Positions 1 through 7,448 of a DNA stretch of 20,211 bases are shown here, one piece after another; position 1 is the stretch's first letter, and every line of letters begins with the position of its first letter. A program made the position numbers and the translations under genes. The stretch spans positions 1 to 20,211 of the forward strand of contig JBBPZY010000030.1 in NCBI GenBank assembly GCA_038276315.1, given 5' to 3'. A model generated the notes under the pieces. It had not been told where the DNA came from. It saw only the letters and a program-made list of their open reading frames with translations, and made no database searches. Source of the stretch: GCA-003244245 sp038276315. Lineage in GTDB: Bacteria; Actinomycetota; Actinomycetes; Mycobacteriales; Pseudonocardiaceae.

Positions 1-1059
1 GAATCCCAGGGTGACTGTCGAGCGGGTCTGCGCCAGGGCCTTGCCGGTGCGCAGGTAGAACGGCACCCCGCGCCAGCGGCGGTTGTCGATGGTCACTTCG
101 GCCGCGGCGAAGGTCTCGACGGTCGAGGCTTCGGCCACACCGGGCTCGCGGTGGTAGCCCTCGTACTGGCCGAAGACGACCCGAGCCGGGTCGAGCGGCT
201 CCATGGCCTGGAACACCCGCAGCTTCTCTTTGTGCAGGGATGCGGCGTCCAGCGCGGCGGGTGTTTCCATGGCCAGGAACCCGAGCAGCTGGAACAGGTG
301 GGTGACGACCATGTCCCGGAAGGCACCGGTGGGCTCGTAGAACGCGCCGCGGCCCTCGATGGTCAACTGCTCGGGCACGTCGATCTGGACGTAGTCGAGG
401 TGCCGGGCGTTCCAGGCCGGCTCGAACAGCCCGTTGGCGAACCGCAACGCGAGGATGTTCTGCACCCCCTCCTTGGCGAGGAAGTGGTCGATGCGAAAGA
501 TCTGGGACTCCTCGAACACCTCGTGCAGCGCCGAGTTCAGCCGCCGCGCCGAGTCGAGGTCGGACCCGAAGGGCTTCTCGATCACGATCTTGGTCTGGGG
601 GGTCACGAGCTGGCAGGCCCCGAGCGCCTCGATCATGGGGATGAACGCCGGCGGAGGAACGGCCAGGTAGACGATCCGTTGGGCCCCGTCCAGCTCCGCC
701 TCGGCCCGGCGGACGGCCTCGACCAGCGCCGTCATGTCACTGTCGGTGGACGCGACGAACGACAGCGCGCCGGCGAAGGTGTCCCAGGACGCGTCGGTGA
801 CCTTCTTGCGTCCGAAGTCTTCCAGCGCCTGGTGGACCAGGTCCCCGAAGTTCGCCGCGTCGGCGGTTGCACCCGGGGGAGCCGACCCGACGATCCGGTA
901 CCGGCGGGGCATCAAGCCGGCGACCGCCAGGTGGAACAGGCCCGGCAGCAGTTTGCGCTTGGCCAGGTCGCCGGTCGCCCCGAAGAGGACCAGCACGGCG
1001 TCGGCGGGGACCTGCGACCCGGCGGTGGGCATCGTGGCCGCGCGCACGCCGCTGCTCAC
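1..1059 (-). CDS. zwf: Glucose-6-phosphate 1-dehydrogenase (3' end beyond window)
   Basis: Oxidises glucose-6-phosphate to 6-phosphogluconolactone with NAD(P)+, the entry step of the oxidative pentose phosphate pathway (known for the family). The first 353 codons are visible; the reading frame is open to base 1, so the C-terminal part of a protein usually near 470-510 residues is missing. The Rossmann motif FGATGDLAKRKL lies at residues 26-37 and the substrate/catalytic motif reads RIDHFLAKE at 189-197. The usual form is RIDHYLGKE, so the catalytic His192 and Lys196 are kept but Tyr and Gly are replaced by Phe and Ala. The GTG start at 1059 overlaps the stop of the HAD gene (GTGA) and has GAAGGG upstream. 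It is the last visible gene of the pgi-gnd-HAD-zwf operon. The divergent motif suggests the zwf1-like branch of mycobacterial G6PDHs (inference). Confidence 0.93.
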   Translation of the reverse strand, partial: MSSGVRAATMPTAGSQVPADAVLVLFGATGDLAKRKLLPGLFHLAVAGLMPRRYRIVGSAPPGATADAANFGDLVHQALEDFGRKKVTDASWDTFAGALSFVASTDSDMTALVEAVRRAEAELDGAQRIVYLAVPPPAFIPMIEALGACQLVTPQTKIVIEKPFGSDLDSARRLNSALHEVFEESQIFRIDHFLAKEGVQNILALRFANGLFEPAWNARHLDYVQIDVPEQLTIEGRGAFYEPTGAFRDMVVTHLFQLLGFLAMETPAALDAASLHKEKLRVFQAMEPLDPARVVFGQYEGYHREPGVAEASTVETFAAAEVTIDNRRWRGVPFYLRTGKALAQTRSTVTLGF

Positions 1060-1745
1060 AGCGGGAGCCCTTCCTTCAGTGAGGCGATCACATAGTCCGC
1101 CCCGCCCGCTTTGAGCTGCTCGGCGGAGAAGTTGTGGCTGGCCACCCCCACGCAGGCGATGCCGGCGGCGTGCGCCCCCTCGGCGTCATGCGGGGTGTCC
1201 CCGACGACCAGGCACTGTGCGGGGCCGACCGGCTCACCGGAGACCAGGGCGGCGCGGTGCAGGGCGATGCGGGTGAGTTCGCCGCGGTCGGTGGAATCGG
1301 AGCCGTAGCCGCCGAAGGAGAAGTACCGGTTGAGCCTGGCTCGATGCAACTTGATGTGGGCGGACGCCTCGAGATTGCCGGTCACGATGCCGAGCAGGTA
1401 GCCCTTGTCGAGCAGCGCGGGCAGCAGGTCCTCGACGCCGTCGAGGACCCGGTAACCCGGCGAGTCGGCGACCGTCTGGTAGAGGTAGTGCAGCCGCCGT
1501 TCCAACAGCTTGGCGAACTCGGTGCGGCTGGGTTGGCGGTGCAGCACCGCGACGAAGGTCTGGCGCCCTACGTCGGGGTCGGTCATGCCGGTGTCGGTGA
1601 ACTGGCCGATGTCAGCGGGGATGCCATAGAGCTCGTCGAAAGCCATCCGCCAGGAGGCGGCCCCGGCCCCACCGGTGATGATCAACGTCCCGTCGATGTC
1701 GAAGAGGATGGCGATGTATTTCGGTGCCATGGCTGGTTTCCTCAT
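1056..1745 (-). CDS. HAD-superfamily hydrolase (phosphoglycolate phosphatase-like)
   Basis: A predicted phosphatase of the haloacid dehalogenase superfamily, 229 residues. Motif I is DIDGT at residues 16-20 (nucleophile Asp16, acid/base Asp18), motif II is the TGN at 122-124, a Lys at 132 suits motif III, and motif IV is GDTPHD at 182-187. A helical cap lies between motifs I and II, as in Gph/PGMB-like members. The ATG at 1745 overlaps the gnd stop in ATGA, giving tight translational coupling. An internal ATG at 1730 with GAGGA about 8 bases upstream is an equally good start. Its place between gnd and zwf suggests a role in sugar-phosphate housekeeping, but the substrate cannot be read from the sequence. 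Confidence 0.9.
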   Translation of the reverse strand: MRKPAMAPKYIAILFDIDGTLIITGGAGAASWRMAFDELYGIPADIGQFTDTGMTDPDVGRQTFVAVLHRQPSRTEFAKLLERRLHYLYQTVADSPGYRVLDGVEDLLPALLDKGYLLGIVTGNLEASAHIKLHRARLNRYFSFGGYGSDSTDRGELTRIALHRAALVSGEPVGPAQCLVVGDTPHDAEGAHAAGIACVGVASHNFSAEQLKAGGADYVIASLKEGLPL

Positions 1746-2764
1746 CCCGCTGGCTTCTCGGCATGTCCGCCGAAGCCCTTGCGCATGGCGGACAGGACCT
1801 GGTTGCCGAACTGGTCGAGGTCTCGGGAGTCGAACCGGGAGAACAGCGCAGTTGCCAGGACCGGTGAGGGAACCCCCTCTTCGATCGCGGCGATCGCCGT
1901 CCAGCGGCCTTCCCCGGAGTCCGACACCCGACCCGAGAAATCAGCCAGGTCGGGGGACTCGACCAGCGCGGCGGCCGTGAGATCCAACAACCACGAGGCG
2001 ATGACGCTGCCGCGCCGCCACACCTCGGTGACCGAAGCCAGGTCGAGGTCGTAACGGTAGAACTGGGGGTTCTCCATGGGTGCGGTCTCGGCGTCAGCGG
2101 TCCGCTCCTTCGATCCGGCGTTGGCGTTTTTCAAGATGTTGAGACCCTCGGCGTAGGCGGCCATCGCCCCGTACTCGATCCCGTTGTGGACCATCTTGAC
2201 GAAATGGCCCGCCCCGTTGGGTCCGCAGTGCAGGTAACCCTGCTCGGCCGGGCTGGGTTCCCCGGTGCGCCCCGGGGTCCGCTCGGCCGCCGCCACGCCG
2301 GGGGCGATGGCCTCGAAGATCGGCTGCAGCCGCCCGACAACCTCGTCCTCACCACCGATCATCAGGCAGTAACCGCGCTGCAGGCCCCACACGCCCCCGC
2401 TGGTGCCGACGTCGACGTAGTGGATGCCCTTGCCGCGCACCGCTGCGGCCCGGACGATGTCGTCGCGGTAGTACGAGTTGCCCCCGTCGATGATCACGTC
2501 CCCGGCGTCGAGGTGCTGCGCCAGGTCGCTGACCGTCTTGTCGGTGATCTCCCCGGCGGGCACCATCACCCACACCGCCCGCGGCGCCGCCATAGTGGCC
2601 ACCAGCTCCTCGAGCGAACAGACGCCCGTGACGCCGCTCTCCTTGGCCAGCGCCGTCACGGCGTCGGGATCGATGTCGAAGACGACGCAGCGGTGCCCAG
2701 CGCCGCTGACCCGCCGGACCAGGTTCGCGCCCATCCGACCCAGCCCGACCATTCCCAGTTCCAT
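1742..2764 (-). CDS. gnd: 6-phosphogluconate dehydrogenase, decarboxylating (short, GntZ/YqeC type)
   Basis: Converts 6-phosphogluconate to ribulose-5-phosphate and CO2 with reduction of NAD(P)+. The 340-residue length matches the short bacterial class rather than the ~470-residue enzyme. The nucleotide-binding motif GLGRMG is at residues 7-12, DGGNSYYRDD at 93-102, the substrate motif TSGGVWG at 121-127, and the catalytic Lys190 sits in GHFVKMVHNGIEYGAM with Asn194. The ATG at 2764 is chosen because GGAGAAGG lies just upstream. A GTG at 2833 that overlaps the pgi stop would add 23 low-complexity residues and is less likely. The short class often prefers NAD+ (family knowledge). The gene lies between pgi and the HAD gene in one operon and acts one step after Zwf. 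Confidence 0.94.
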   Translation of the reverse strand: MELGMVGLGRMGANLVRRVSGAGHRCVVFDIDPDAVTALAKESGVTGVCSLEELVATMAAPRAVWVMVPAGEITDKTVSDLAQHLDAGDVIIDGGNSYYRDDIVRAAAVRGKGIHYVDVGTSGGVWGLQRGYCLMIGGEDEVVGRLQPIFEAIAPGVAAAERTPGRTGEPSPAEQGYLHCGPNGAGHFVKMVHNGIEYGAMAAYAEGLNILKNANAGSKERTADAETAPMENPQFYRYDLDLASVTEVWRRGSVIASWLLDLTAAALVESPDLADFSGRVSDSGEGRWTAIAAIEEGVPSPVLATALFSRFDSRDLDQFGNQVLSAMRKGFGGHAEKPAG

Positions 2765-2829
2765 GACCTTCTCCGTTTCGCTCGTCGGCCGAGCGCTTGC
2801 CGGTCCTGCGCTCGTCGGCCTTGGGCCGC

Positions 2830-4602
2830 TCACGAGCCGAGTACCCGGCTCAGGGCATCCCGCAACGTCGACAGGCCGTGTGCCACATCGGGACCCAGGT
2901 GCAACCGCAACGCCCGCCGATCTCGGGTGGCGAGGACGTCCAGGTCGCTTCTGGCCTGGGACTCCTTGACCACTCCGAAGGTGTAGGAATGCCCCGGGAT
3001 GTCCAGGTCGACCCGGCCCTGACAGGTGATCTGGAGGAACACCCCGGTGTTCGGACCGCCCTTGTAGGCCTGGCCGGTGGAATGCTGAAACCGCGGCCCG
3101 AAGCCGACACAGGTCGCCACCCCCAGCGCGTCACGGACCAGGACCCGCATCTCGGTGAGGAGCCGCTCGTGGTGCGGAGTCATCGGGACATAGGCGAGCA
3201 GTGCCACATAATCGCCCGCTCGAACCCGGCCGAGGTGGGCCCGCAGGTAGTCATCCAGGGGCGAGCGCGTCCCGTCGGTGTCGCCCTGGGTCAGCTCCCG
3301 CAGCTCCGCGGTGTTGCGGTCATCGGCGTAGAGGGTGATCCCGTGCCCCTCGCCCAGCGGCCTGAGCTCAGGCAGCGACCCGGCGGCCTCATAGGCGTCG
3401 GTCAGACGGCGGGCGGCGACCTTGGCGTCTTCGACGTCCGGCTGATCGAAGGGATCGATGCCGATGATCGCACCAGCCACCGCCACCGCGAACTCGAAAC
3501 CGAAGAACGTCCCACCCAGGTCATAGACGTCGCCGAGCTCGACCTCATAGACGGGATGACCGACCGTCACTAAAGCCTCGACGGTGGCATCGGTGGCCGG
3601 ATCAGGCTCAGTGCTCAGGCACAGGCGCACGAACAGCCGATCCGACCCATAGACCGACGGATCACCGAGCGGTTCAACATCGACCGGGATCACGCCTCGG
3701 CCCTGCTTGCCGGTGGATTCGGCGAGCAGCTGCTCCAACCACGCCCCGAACCCCGCGATGCCCGGCGAGGTCAGAATCGTCACCTTGTCCCGCCCGGAGG
3801 TCGCGCAGACACCGATGAGCGCACCGAGGCGAAAACCCGGATTGTCCGCGAGTGGCACCGACGCGGCGCAGGCCTGGGCCATCGTCTCGGCCCGGTCGAG
3901 CAGTTGCCTGACATCCACACCGGCGGCGGCCCCCGGGATCATCCCGAAGTCCGACAGCGCCGAGTACCGCCCGCCGATGGAGGCCACGCCGTGGAACACC
4001 GCCCGCCAGCCCGCCTCGGTGGCGCGCTTGTCCAGCGGTGAGCCCGGGTCGGTGATGGCAACAAAACGGCGGGCCGCCTCGGGTTCACCGACCACGGCGG
4101 CGACCCGGGCGTAGAAGTAGTCGGCGAAGATGTTGGGTTCCAACGTGGTGCCAGACTTCGATGAGACGAAGAACACCGTGTGCGCCAGGTCCACCCGCTG
4201 CGTCACCGCCTGGACTTGGACGGGGTCGGTGGAGTCGAGCACGCGCAGCCTGGGCAGGCCCGCAGCCCTCGGGTAGGTCCGGGCCAACACCTCGGGACAC
4301 AGACTGGAACCGCCCATGCCGAGCACCACCGCGTCAGCAAAGCCCCCGGCACGGATCTCCTCGACGAACGCGGCAAAGCGCTGCGGATGCTCCCGCTGTT
4401 CCCGGGCAACCGTCAACCATCCCAGCCAGCGGCCCTCGTCCTGACCGGTCCAGACACCGGCGTCGTGCGCCCACATCCGGGCCACGGTGTCCGCCCGCCG
4501 CCAGGCGTCGGTGACGGCGGTCATCTCGGCGGCGATACCGGGGGGCAGGTGAAACTTCGGTGTCGCGACGCGCGGCGTCGGCGACGCGGAGGCAGCGGTC
4601 AT
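2830..4602 (-). CDS. pgi: Glucose-6-phosphate isomerase, Tal-Pgi type without the transaldolase domain
   Basis: Interconverts glucose-6-phosphate and fructose-6-phosphate. The 590 residues match the isomerase half of bifunctional transaldolase/glucose-6-phosphate isomerase proteins. Visible motifs: GMGGSS at 95-100, the phosphate-binding SSKSGTT at 147-153, GGRYSALS at 210-217, the catalytic-Glu region EQLLAESTGKQGRG at 290-303, and HSTGQAYKGGPNTG at 507-520. The ATG at 4602 has GAGGAG about 9 bases upstream and overlaps the stop of a possible leader ORF (TGATG). No transaldolase domain is encoded upstream: the open frame to 4821 is Arg/Pro-rich and unlike any enzyme. It heads the carbon operon and directs fructose-6-phosphate back to the Zwf/Gnd route, which suggests cyclic pentose phosphate flux for reducing power (inference). 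Confidence 0.93.
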   Translation of the reverse strand: MTAASASPTPRVATPKFHLPPGIAAEMTAVTDAWRRADTVARMWAHDAGVWTGQDEGRWLGWLTVAREQREHPQRFAAFVEEIRAGGFADAVVLGMGGSSLCPEVLARTYPRAAGLPRLRVLDSTDPVQVQAVTQRVDLAHTVFFVSSKSGTTLEPNIFADYFYARVAAVVGEPEAARRFVAITDPGSPLDKRATEAGWRAVFHGVASIGGRYSALSDFGMIPGAAAGVDVRQLLDRAETMAQACAASVPLADNPGFRLGALIGVCATSGRDKVTILTSPGIAGFGAWLEQLLAESTGKQGRGVIPVDVEPLGDPSVYGSDRLFVRLCLSTEPDPATDATVEALVTVGHPVYEVELGDVYDLGGTFFGFEFAVAVAGAIIGIDPFDQPDVEDAKVAARRLTDAYEAAGSLPELRPLGEGHGITLYADDRNTAELRELTQGDTDGTRSPLDDYLRAHLGRVRAGDYVALLAYVPMTPHHERLLTEMRVLVRDALGVATCVGFGPRFQHSTGQAYKGGPNTGVFLQITCQGRVDLDIPGHSYTFGVVKESQARSDLDVLATRDRRALRLHLGPDVAHGLSTLRDALSRVLGS

Positions 4603-4790
4603 CACAGGTAACTCCTCATAGCATTCATCGGGACGGCGTCGACGCCGGCTCTGCCCGGGGGCGCGCCGGCCCTCGTTGCGGACTGGGCGGCGATCGGCCT
4701 GGTGCCGGCAACCATCTCCGGTGGCAGGTCGAGGGCGTCGGCGGGCCGAACAGGCCTGTTGCGGGGAAGGTGAGCGAGGACCGACATCAT
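4602..4790 (-). CDS. Possible small leader ORF upstream of pgi
   Basis: A 62-codon open frame, largely G/C at third positions, that ends in TGATG shared with the pgi start. Two adjacent ATGs begin it (4790 and 4787), with AGAGG a few bases ahead. It lies directly downstream of the conserved element at 4833-4861, so it would be in the pgi transcript. No family is recognised; the product is Ala/Pro/Arg-rich. It could be a coupled small protein or simply the 5' untranslated region. Confidence 0.3.
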   Translation of the reverse strand: MMSVLAHLPRNRPVRPADALDLPPEMVAGTRPIAAQSATRAGAPPGRAGVDAVPMNAMRSYL

Positions 4791-4832
4791 TGCCTCTGAG
4801 AAGGGCGAGCGCGATGCTCAACCGAGACGAGG

Positions 4833-4861
4833 CCTCGCTATAGAAGCCAATTCGACGCTAC
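4833..4861 (-). promoter_or_regulatory. Conserved 29-bp promoter/operator candidate upstream of pgi operon
   Basis: Read on the minus strand it begins GTAGCGTCG and ends CTTCTATAGCGAGG, with a variable centre. It matches the element at 7956-7984 at 25 of 29 positions without gaps, in the same orientation towards its downstream operon. The TATAGC inside it could serve as a -10 region. No known sigma-factor consensus is recognised. Confidence 0.55.
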
Positions 4862-4914
4862 GGCCCTCGCCGCCTCCGTGCAACCGGAGCCCGGGAGGCT
4901 GTTGCCACGGCCAT

Positions 4915-4976
4915 GATCGCCGAAACTGAGTGATGGCAGTGCAATCCTGCACGGTGACCACTCACTCTTGGCGATC
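4915..4976. terminator. Long imperfect inverted repeat, probable terminator or structured RNA
   Basis: Two 29-base arms (4915-4943 and 4948-4976) begin and end with GATCGCC/GGCGATC, meet at GTGCA-ATCC-TGCAC, and share GAGTG/CACTC in the middle; 22 of 29 positions pair across a 4-base loop. It begins 66 bases past the nitroreductase stop and before the pgi promoter region, so it probably separates the two minus-strand units. There is no U-tract, as is common in mycobacteria. Confidence 0.6.
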
Positions 4977-5042
4977 AAGACAACGCGGGCGAGACGAATA
5001 GGCAACAGCGTCCCGGGCGCCTGATTACCGGCGCGGTGGAGA

Positions 5043-6077
5043 TCAACGGCTGGGCAGCAGAACACGGTCGAGTCGGCGTCGGGGGGTGGGCGGCAGCTCC
5101 GGGGCGCCGCGGTCCGCCCATCCCACGCGCAGCACCAGTTGGGCGAACAGCTGGGGGCCGATGTGGGCGCTGATCGAGGCCCGGGTCTGGGCCACTTCCA
5201 GGGGTTGGCTCAGCGGTGTCGTGGCGAGCCCGAAATCGGTGGCGGCGAGCAGGACGGCGCTGGTCGCCTCCCCGGCGCGCAGCGCGGCGAGCCGGTCATC
5301 GCGATCGGCGCCCAGCACCATCAGCACCGACGCGTCCTCGTGCTCGAAGCTGTGCGGTGGTTGGGCCAGGGTGCCCTGGCGAAACGACCGCATCGGCACA
5401 TCACCCGGGCGGCTGAGCCCGCTGGGGACGGTGCCGGGTGGGATGCCGTCATCCGAACCGGCGTAACGCCCGGCCCACCGCGCGATCTCCGCGGCGTAGC
5501 CCAGTTGCTGTCGCTGCAGACTCGCCGACGCGGTGATCGTTTCGATCAGGTGTCGTCGGGTCGTGGTGTCGGTGACGACGTAGAGTTCGGCCCCGCAGCT
5601 GGCGGCCTGCTCGACCAGGGTGTCGAGCAGTTCCGCCGCGACTGGGTCGGCGCTGAAGCGTCTGCGGTCGGTGTGCCGGCGTGGGATCGCCCGAGCCAGC
5701 CGCGCCATGCCCGTGGGCGGGGCTACGGGTCGTGGCTGCACGTGGGCGAGGTGATGGACGTTCTCCGGGTCGGGCAACCGGGTGATCTGGACCGACCAGC
5801 CGAGATCGGCGAACGCCACCGTCAGGTGGTGCAGTGCCGCGCCGCAGCTCAGCAGCAGATCGCGGCCCTGCGGGTCGGTGGTGATCAGGTGACGGTCCGG
5901 GTCGGCGAACAGGTCCACCCCGTCGCTGACGCTGGCTCGCCACCGCCACGGTTGACAGTTGTATATCGACGGCGCGCGCACCGCGCACTCCACCGCTCGG
6001 CGCATGGTGGCTTCGTCAGGCACACCGGTCAGCCCGAGGGGCGCGGGTCCCGCAGCAGACCCCGGCGCGCTACCCAT
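5043..6077 (-). CDS. Acg-family nitroreductase-like protein
   Basis: A 344-residue protein of the Acg type (known from mycobacterial dormancy regulons, e.g. Rv2032). This is a flavin-fold nitroreductase relative in which one monomer carries two nitroreductase-like halves and in which FMN may be sequestered rather than used (family knowledge). The N-terminal signature CAVRAPSIYNCQPWRW lies near residue 32, the central RRHTDRRRF near 133, and the family ending TPRRRLDRVLLPSR at the C-terminus. The ATG at 6077 overlaps the encapsulin stop by 8 bases and has no clear Shine-Dalgarno sequence, so translation is probably coupled; an internal ATG 24 codons in is an alternative. It is the last gene of the encapsulin operon and carries no encapsulin-loading peptide at its C-terminus. 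Confidence 0.88.
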   Translation of the reverse strand: MGSAPGSAAGPAPLGLTGVPDEATMRRAVECAVRAPSIYNCQPWRWRASVSDGVDLFADPDRHLITTDPQGRDLLLSCGAALHHLTVAFADLGWSVQITRLPDPENVHHLAHVQPRPVAPPTGMARLARAIPRRHTDRRRFSADPVAAELLDTLVEQAASCGAELYVVTDTTTRRHLIETITASASLQRQQLGYAAEIARWAGRYAGSDDGIPPGTVPSGLSRPGDVPMRSFRQGTLAQPPHSFEHEDASVLMVLGADRDDRLAALRAGEATSAVLLAATDFGLATTPLSQPLEVAQTRASISAHIGPQLFAQLVLRVGWADRGAPELPPTPRRRLDRVLLPSR

Positions 6078-6888
6078 CGGTCAGGACGACGGCGGCGTCG
6101 GGTTCGGTGACGCGGAAGCTGAAGCTCTCCTCCAGGTACAGCGTCACCAGCTCGGCGTCGTGCCGGGTGTAGCCGATCGAGAAGTCCTGCCCGACCTCGA
6201 GGATGAAATCGCCGCCCCGCTTGCTCACCAACAGGGCACCGTCCAGGCCCGGGGCCCAGACCACCTCTCCGCCGAGGATCCTGCTCAGGTGCTGCGCCAC
6301 GGGATAGCCGTGTTCGGTCGTCTCTGCGACCCGGGTGTAACCCTGCGGGCCGATGGCCAGGGCGTACGGCCCCTCGATGCCTGCCAGGCGCAGTAGCTCG
6401 GTGGCTTGGGCGACGGCGTGCGGGTAGGCGTTGGCGTCCTTGCCCAGCGGCAACGCCGGATGAGAGCTCGACTCCACGATCCCGGTGATCCCCGCCTCGG
6501 GCCAGCCGTGGAACACCGCGCGGTTCTCCAGCACAGCGGCGTCGTGGGCGGCCCGGTCCAGATCGGCGTAGTCCACGTCGGTGGCGCCACGCTCGGCATC
6601 CTGGAGCCCGGAGCACTCCACGGTGAAGCCCACCCGGAACTCGCACAGCGCCAGCACCCGCCGTTGCCGGGCGATGACCGTCTCGAACTTCGTCCCCGGC
6701 GGTACGGTCTCCAGCGATGTGGTCCGGCCGAGGTTGGTGGCGGAATGCGCCCAGCCCTGCGGGCCCGACCAGTCGACCAGCCGGCGCGCGGCCAGCCTGG
6801 CGGTCAGCCGGGTCTTGGCTTCCTCATCGATCTGCCGCCACCCCGTGGCCGGGATCGGCGCGTACCCACGTAACAGATGATCCGTCAT
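6070..6888 (-). CDS. Encapsulin nanocompartment shell protein (family 1, linocin M18-like)
   Basis: A 272-residue HK97-fold shell protein expected to self-assemble into a hollow, probably T=1, particle that encloses cargo carrying a C-terminal targeting peptide (family knowledge). Recognisable family segments are the N-terminal LLRGYAPIPATGWRQIDEEA, the central ENRAVFHGWPEAGITGI, GPYALAIGPQGYTRV, TEHGYPVAQHLSRILGGEVVWAP, and the C-terminal GGDFILEVGQDFSIGYTRHD. The ATG at 6888 has AAGGGA 8 bases ahead; the adjacent ATG at 6891 overlaps the hemerythrin stop as TGATG and adds one Met. The cargo gene lies directly upstream and the nitroreductase overlaps its 3' end, so the three are made together. 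Confidence 0.93.
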   Translation of the reverse strand: MTDHLLRGYAPIPATGWRQIDEEAKTRLTARLAARRLVDWSGPQGWAHSATNLGRTTSLETVPPGTKFETVIARQRRVLALCEFRVGFTVECSGLQDAERGATDVDYADLDRAAHDAAVLENRAVFHGWPEAGITGIVESSSHPALPLGKDANAYPHAVAQATELLRLAGIEGPYALAIGPQGYTRVAETTEHGYPVAQHLSRILGGEVVWAPGLDGALLVSKRGGDFILEVGQDFSIGYTRHDAELVTLYLEESFSFRVTEPDAAVVLTDG

Positions 6889-6890
6889 CA

Positions 6891-7448
6891 TCAACGTCCC
6901 TTCAGACTGCCGATACCCAGCGAGGCGCTCTCGCCGCCGGGTGAGAACTGGTCCTGTACCGCGCGGACGTACCCCTGGGGGTCCTTGTCGCCGGTATCCA
7001 GGTCCCGGGCGTCGCAATGGTCGGTCTTGAACCTCAGGAACTGGTGTCCCAGATCCTCGCGCGCACCGGTCGGGGCGTTGCGCCGGAAATCGGCGAGGGC
7101 GTCGCGTTCCTCCTCGGCCATGTGATCACTGGTGGCCACCCGAGTCTTGCGGACGGCGTCCCACCACGGTGAGCTGGCGATCGGGTGCCGGGCTGCCTCA
7201 CGTATCCCGTCGCGGATGTCGTTGTGGTCACTGATCGCATCGATGGTCTCGGCCTCGGCGTCGTCGCCACGGCGCAGCACCTGCGGGTAGAAGATCGCCT
7301 CCTCGGTCGCGGCGTGGACGTCGAGCAGTACCGCGAGGGGTTCCCAGATCCTGCGGCACTGATCGGGCTCGTCGGTGTCGTCCAGAGCGGCGAACTCCCG
7401 ACGACACGCCTCGTGATCATCCAGGATCAGCTGCGTGATGTCGGTCAT
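6891..7448 (-). CDS. Hemerythrin-domain encapsulin cargo protein
   Basis: A 185-residue four-helix hemerythrin protein. Likely di-iron ligands are His12, His45 with Glu49 (HAATE), His75 and His109 with Glu113 (HMAEE). After a flexible stretch (about 146-176) the protein ends in LGIGSLKGR, a textbook encapsulin cargo-loading peptide, and the shell gene follows at once. Known hemerythrin cargo proteins bind O2 or respond to oxidative and nitrosative stress, and this one should reside inside the shell. The ATG at 7448 overlaps the STAS-gene stop in ATGA and has GGAGGG upstream, which fixes the start. Tight coupling suggests matched stoichiometry. Confidence 0.93.
   Translation of the reverse strand: MTDITQLILDDHEACRREFAALDDTDEPDQCRRIWEPLAVLLDVHAATEEAIFYPQVLRRGDDAEAETIDAISDHNDIRDGIREAARHPIASSPWWDAVRKTRVATSDHMAEEERDALADFRRNAPTGAREDLGHQFLRFKTDHCDARDLDTGDKDPQGYVRAVQDQFSPGGESASLGIGSLKGR

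Noticed and set aside
151..1095. Long plus-strand open frame (314 codons) at the left edge
   Set aside because: It is antisense to zwf, which has unmistakable motifs; the plus-strand product is a high-G+C shadow rich in Val/Gly/Arg.
2764..2833. Repeated CGCTCGTCGGCC in the pgi-gnd gap (two copies about 33 bases apart)
   Set aside because: A short direct repeat in a G+C-rich spacer; no further copies or function suggested.
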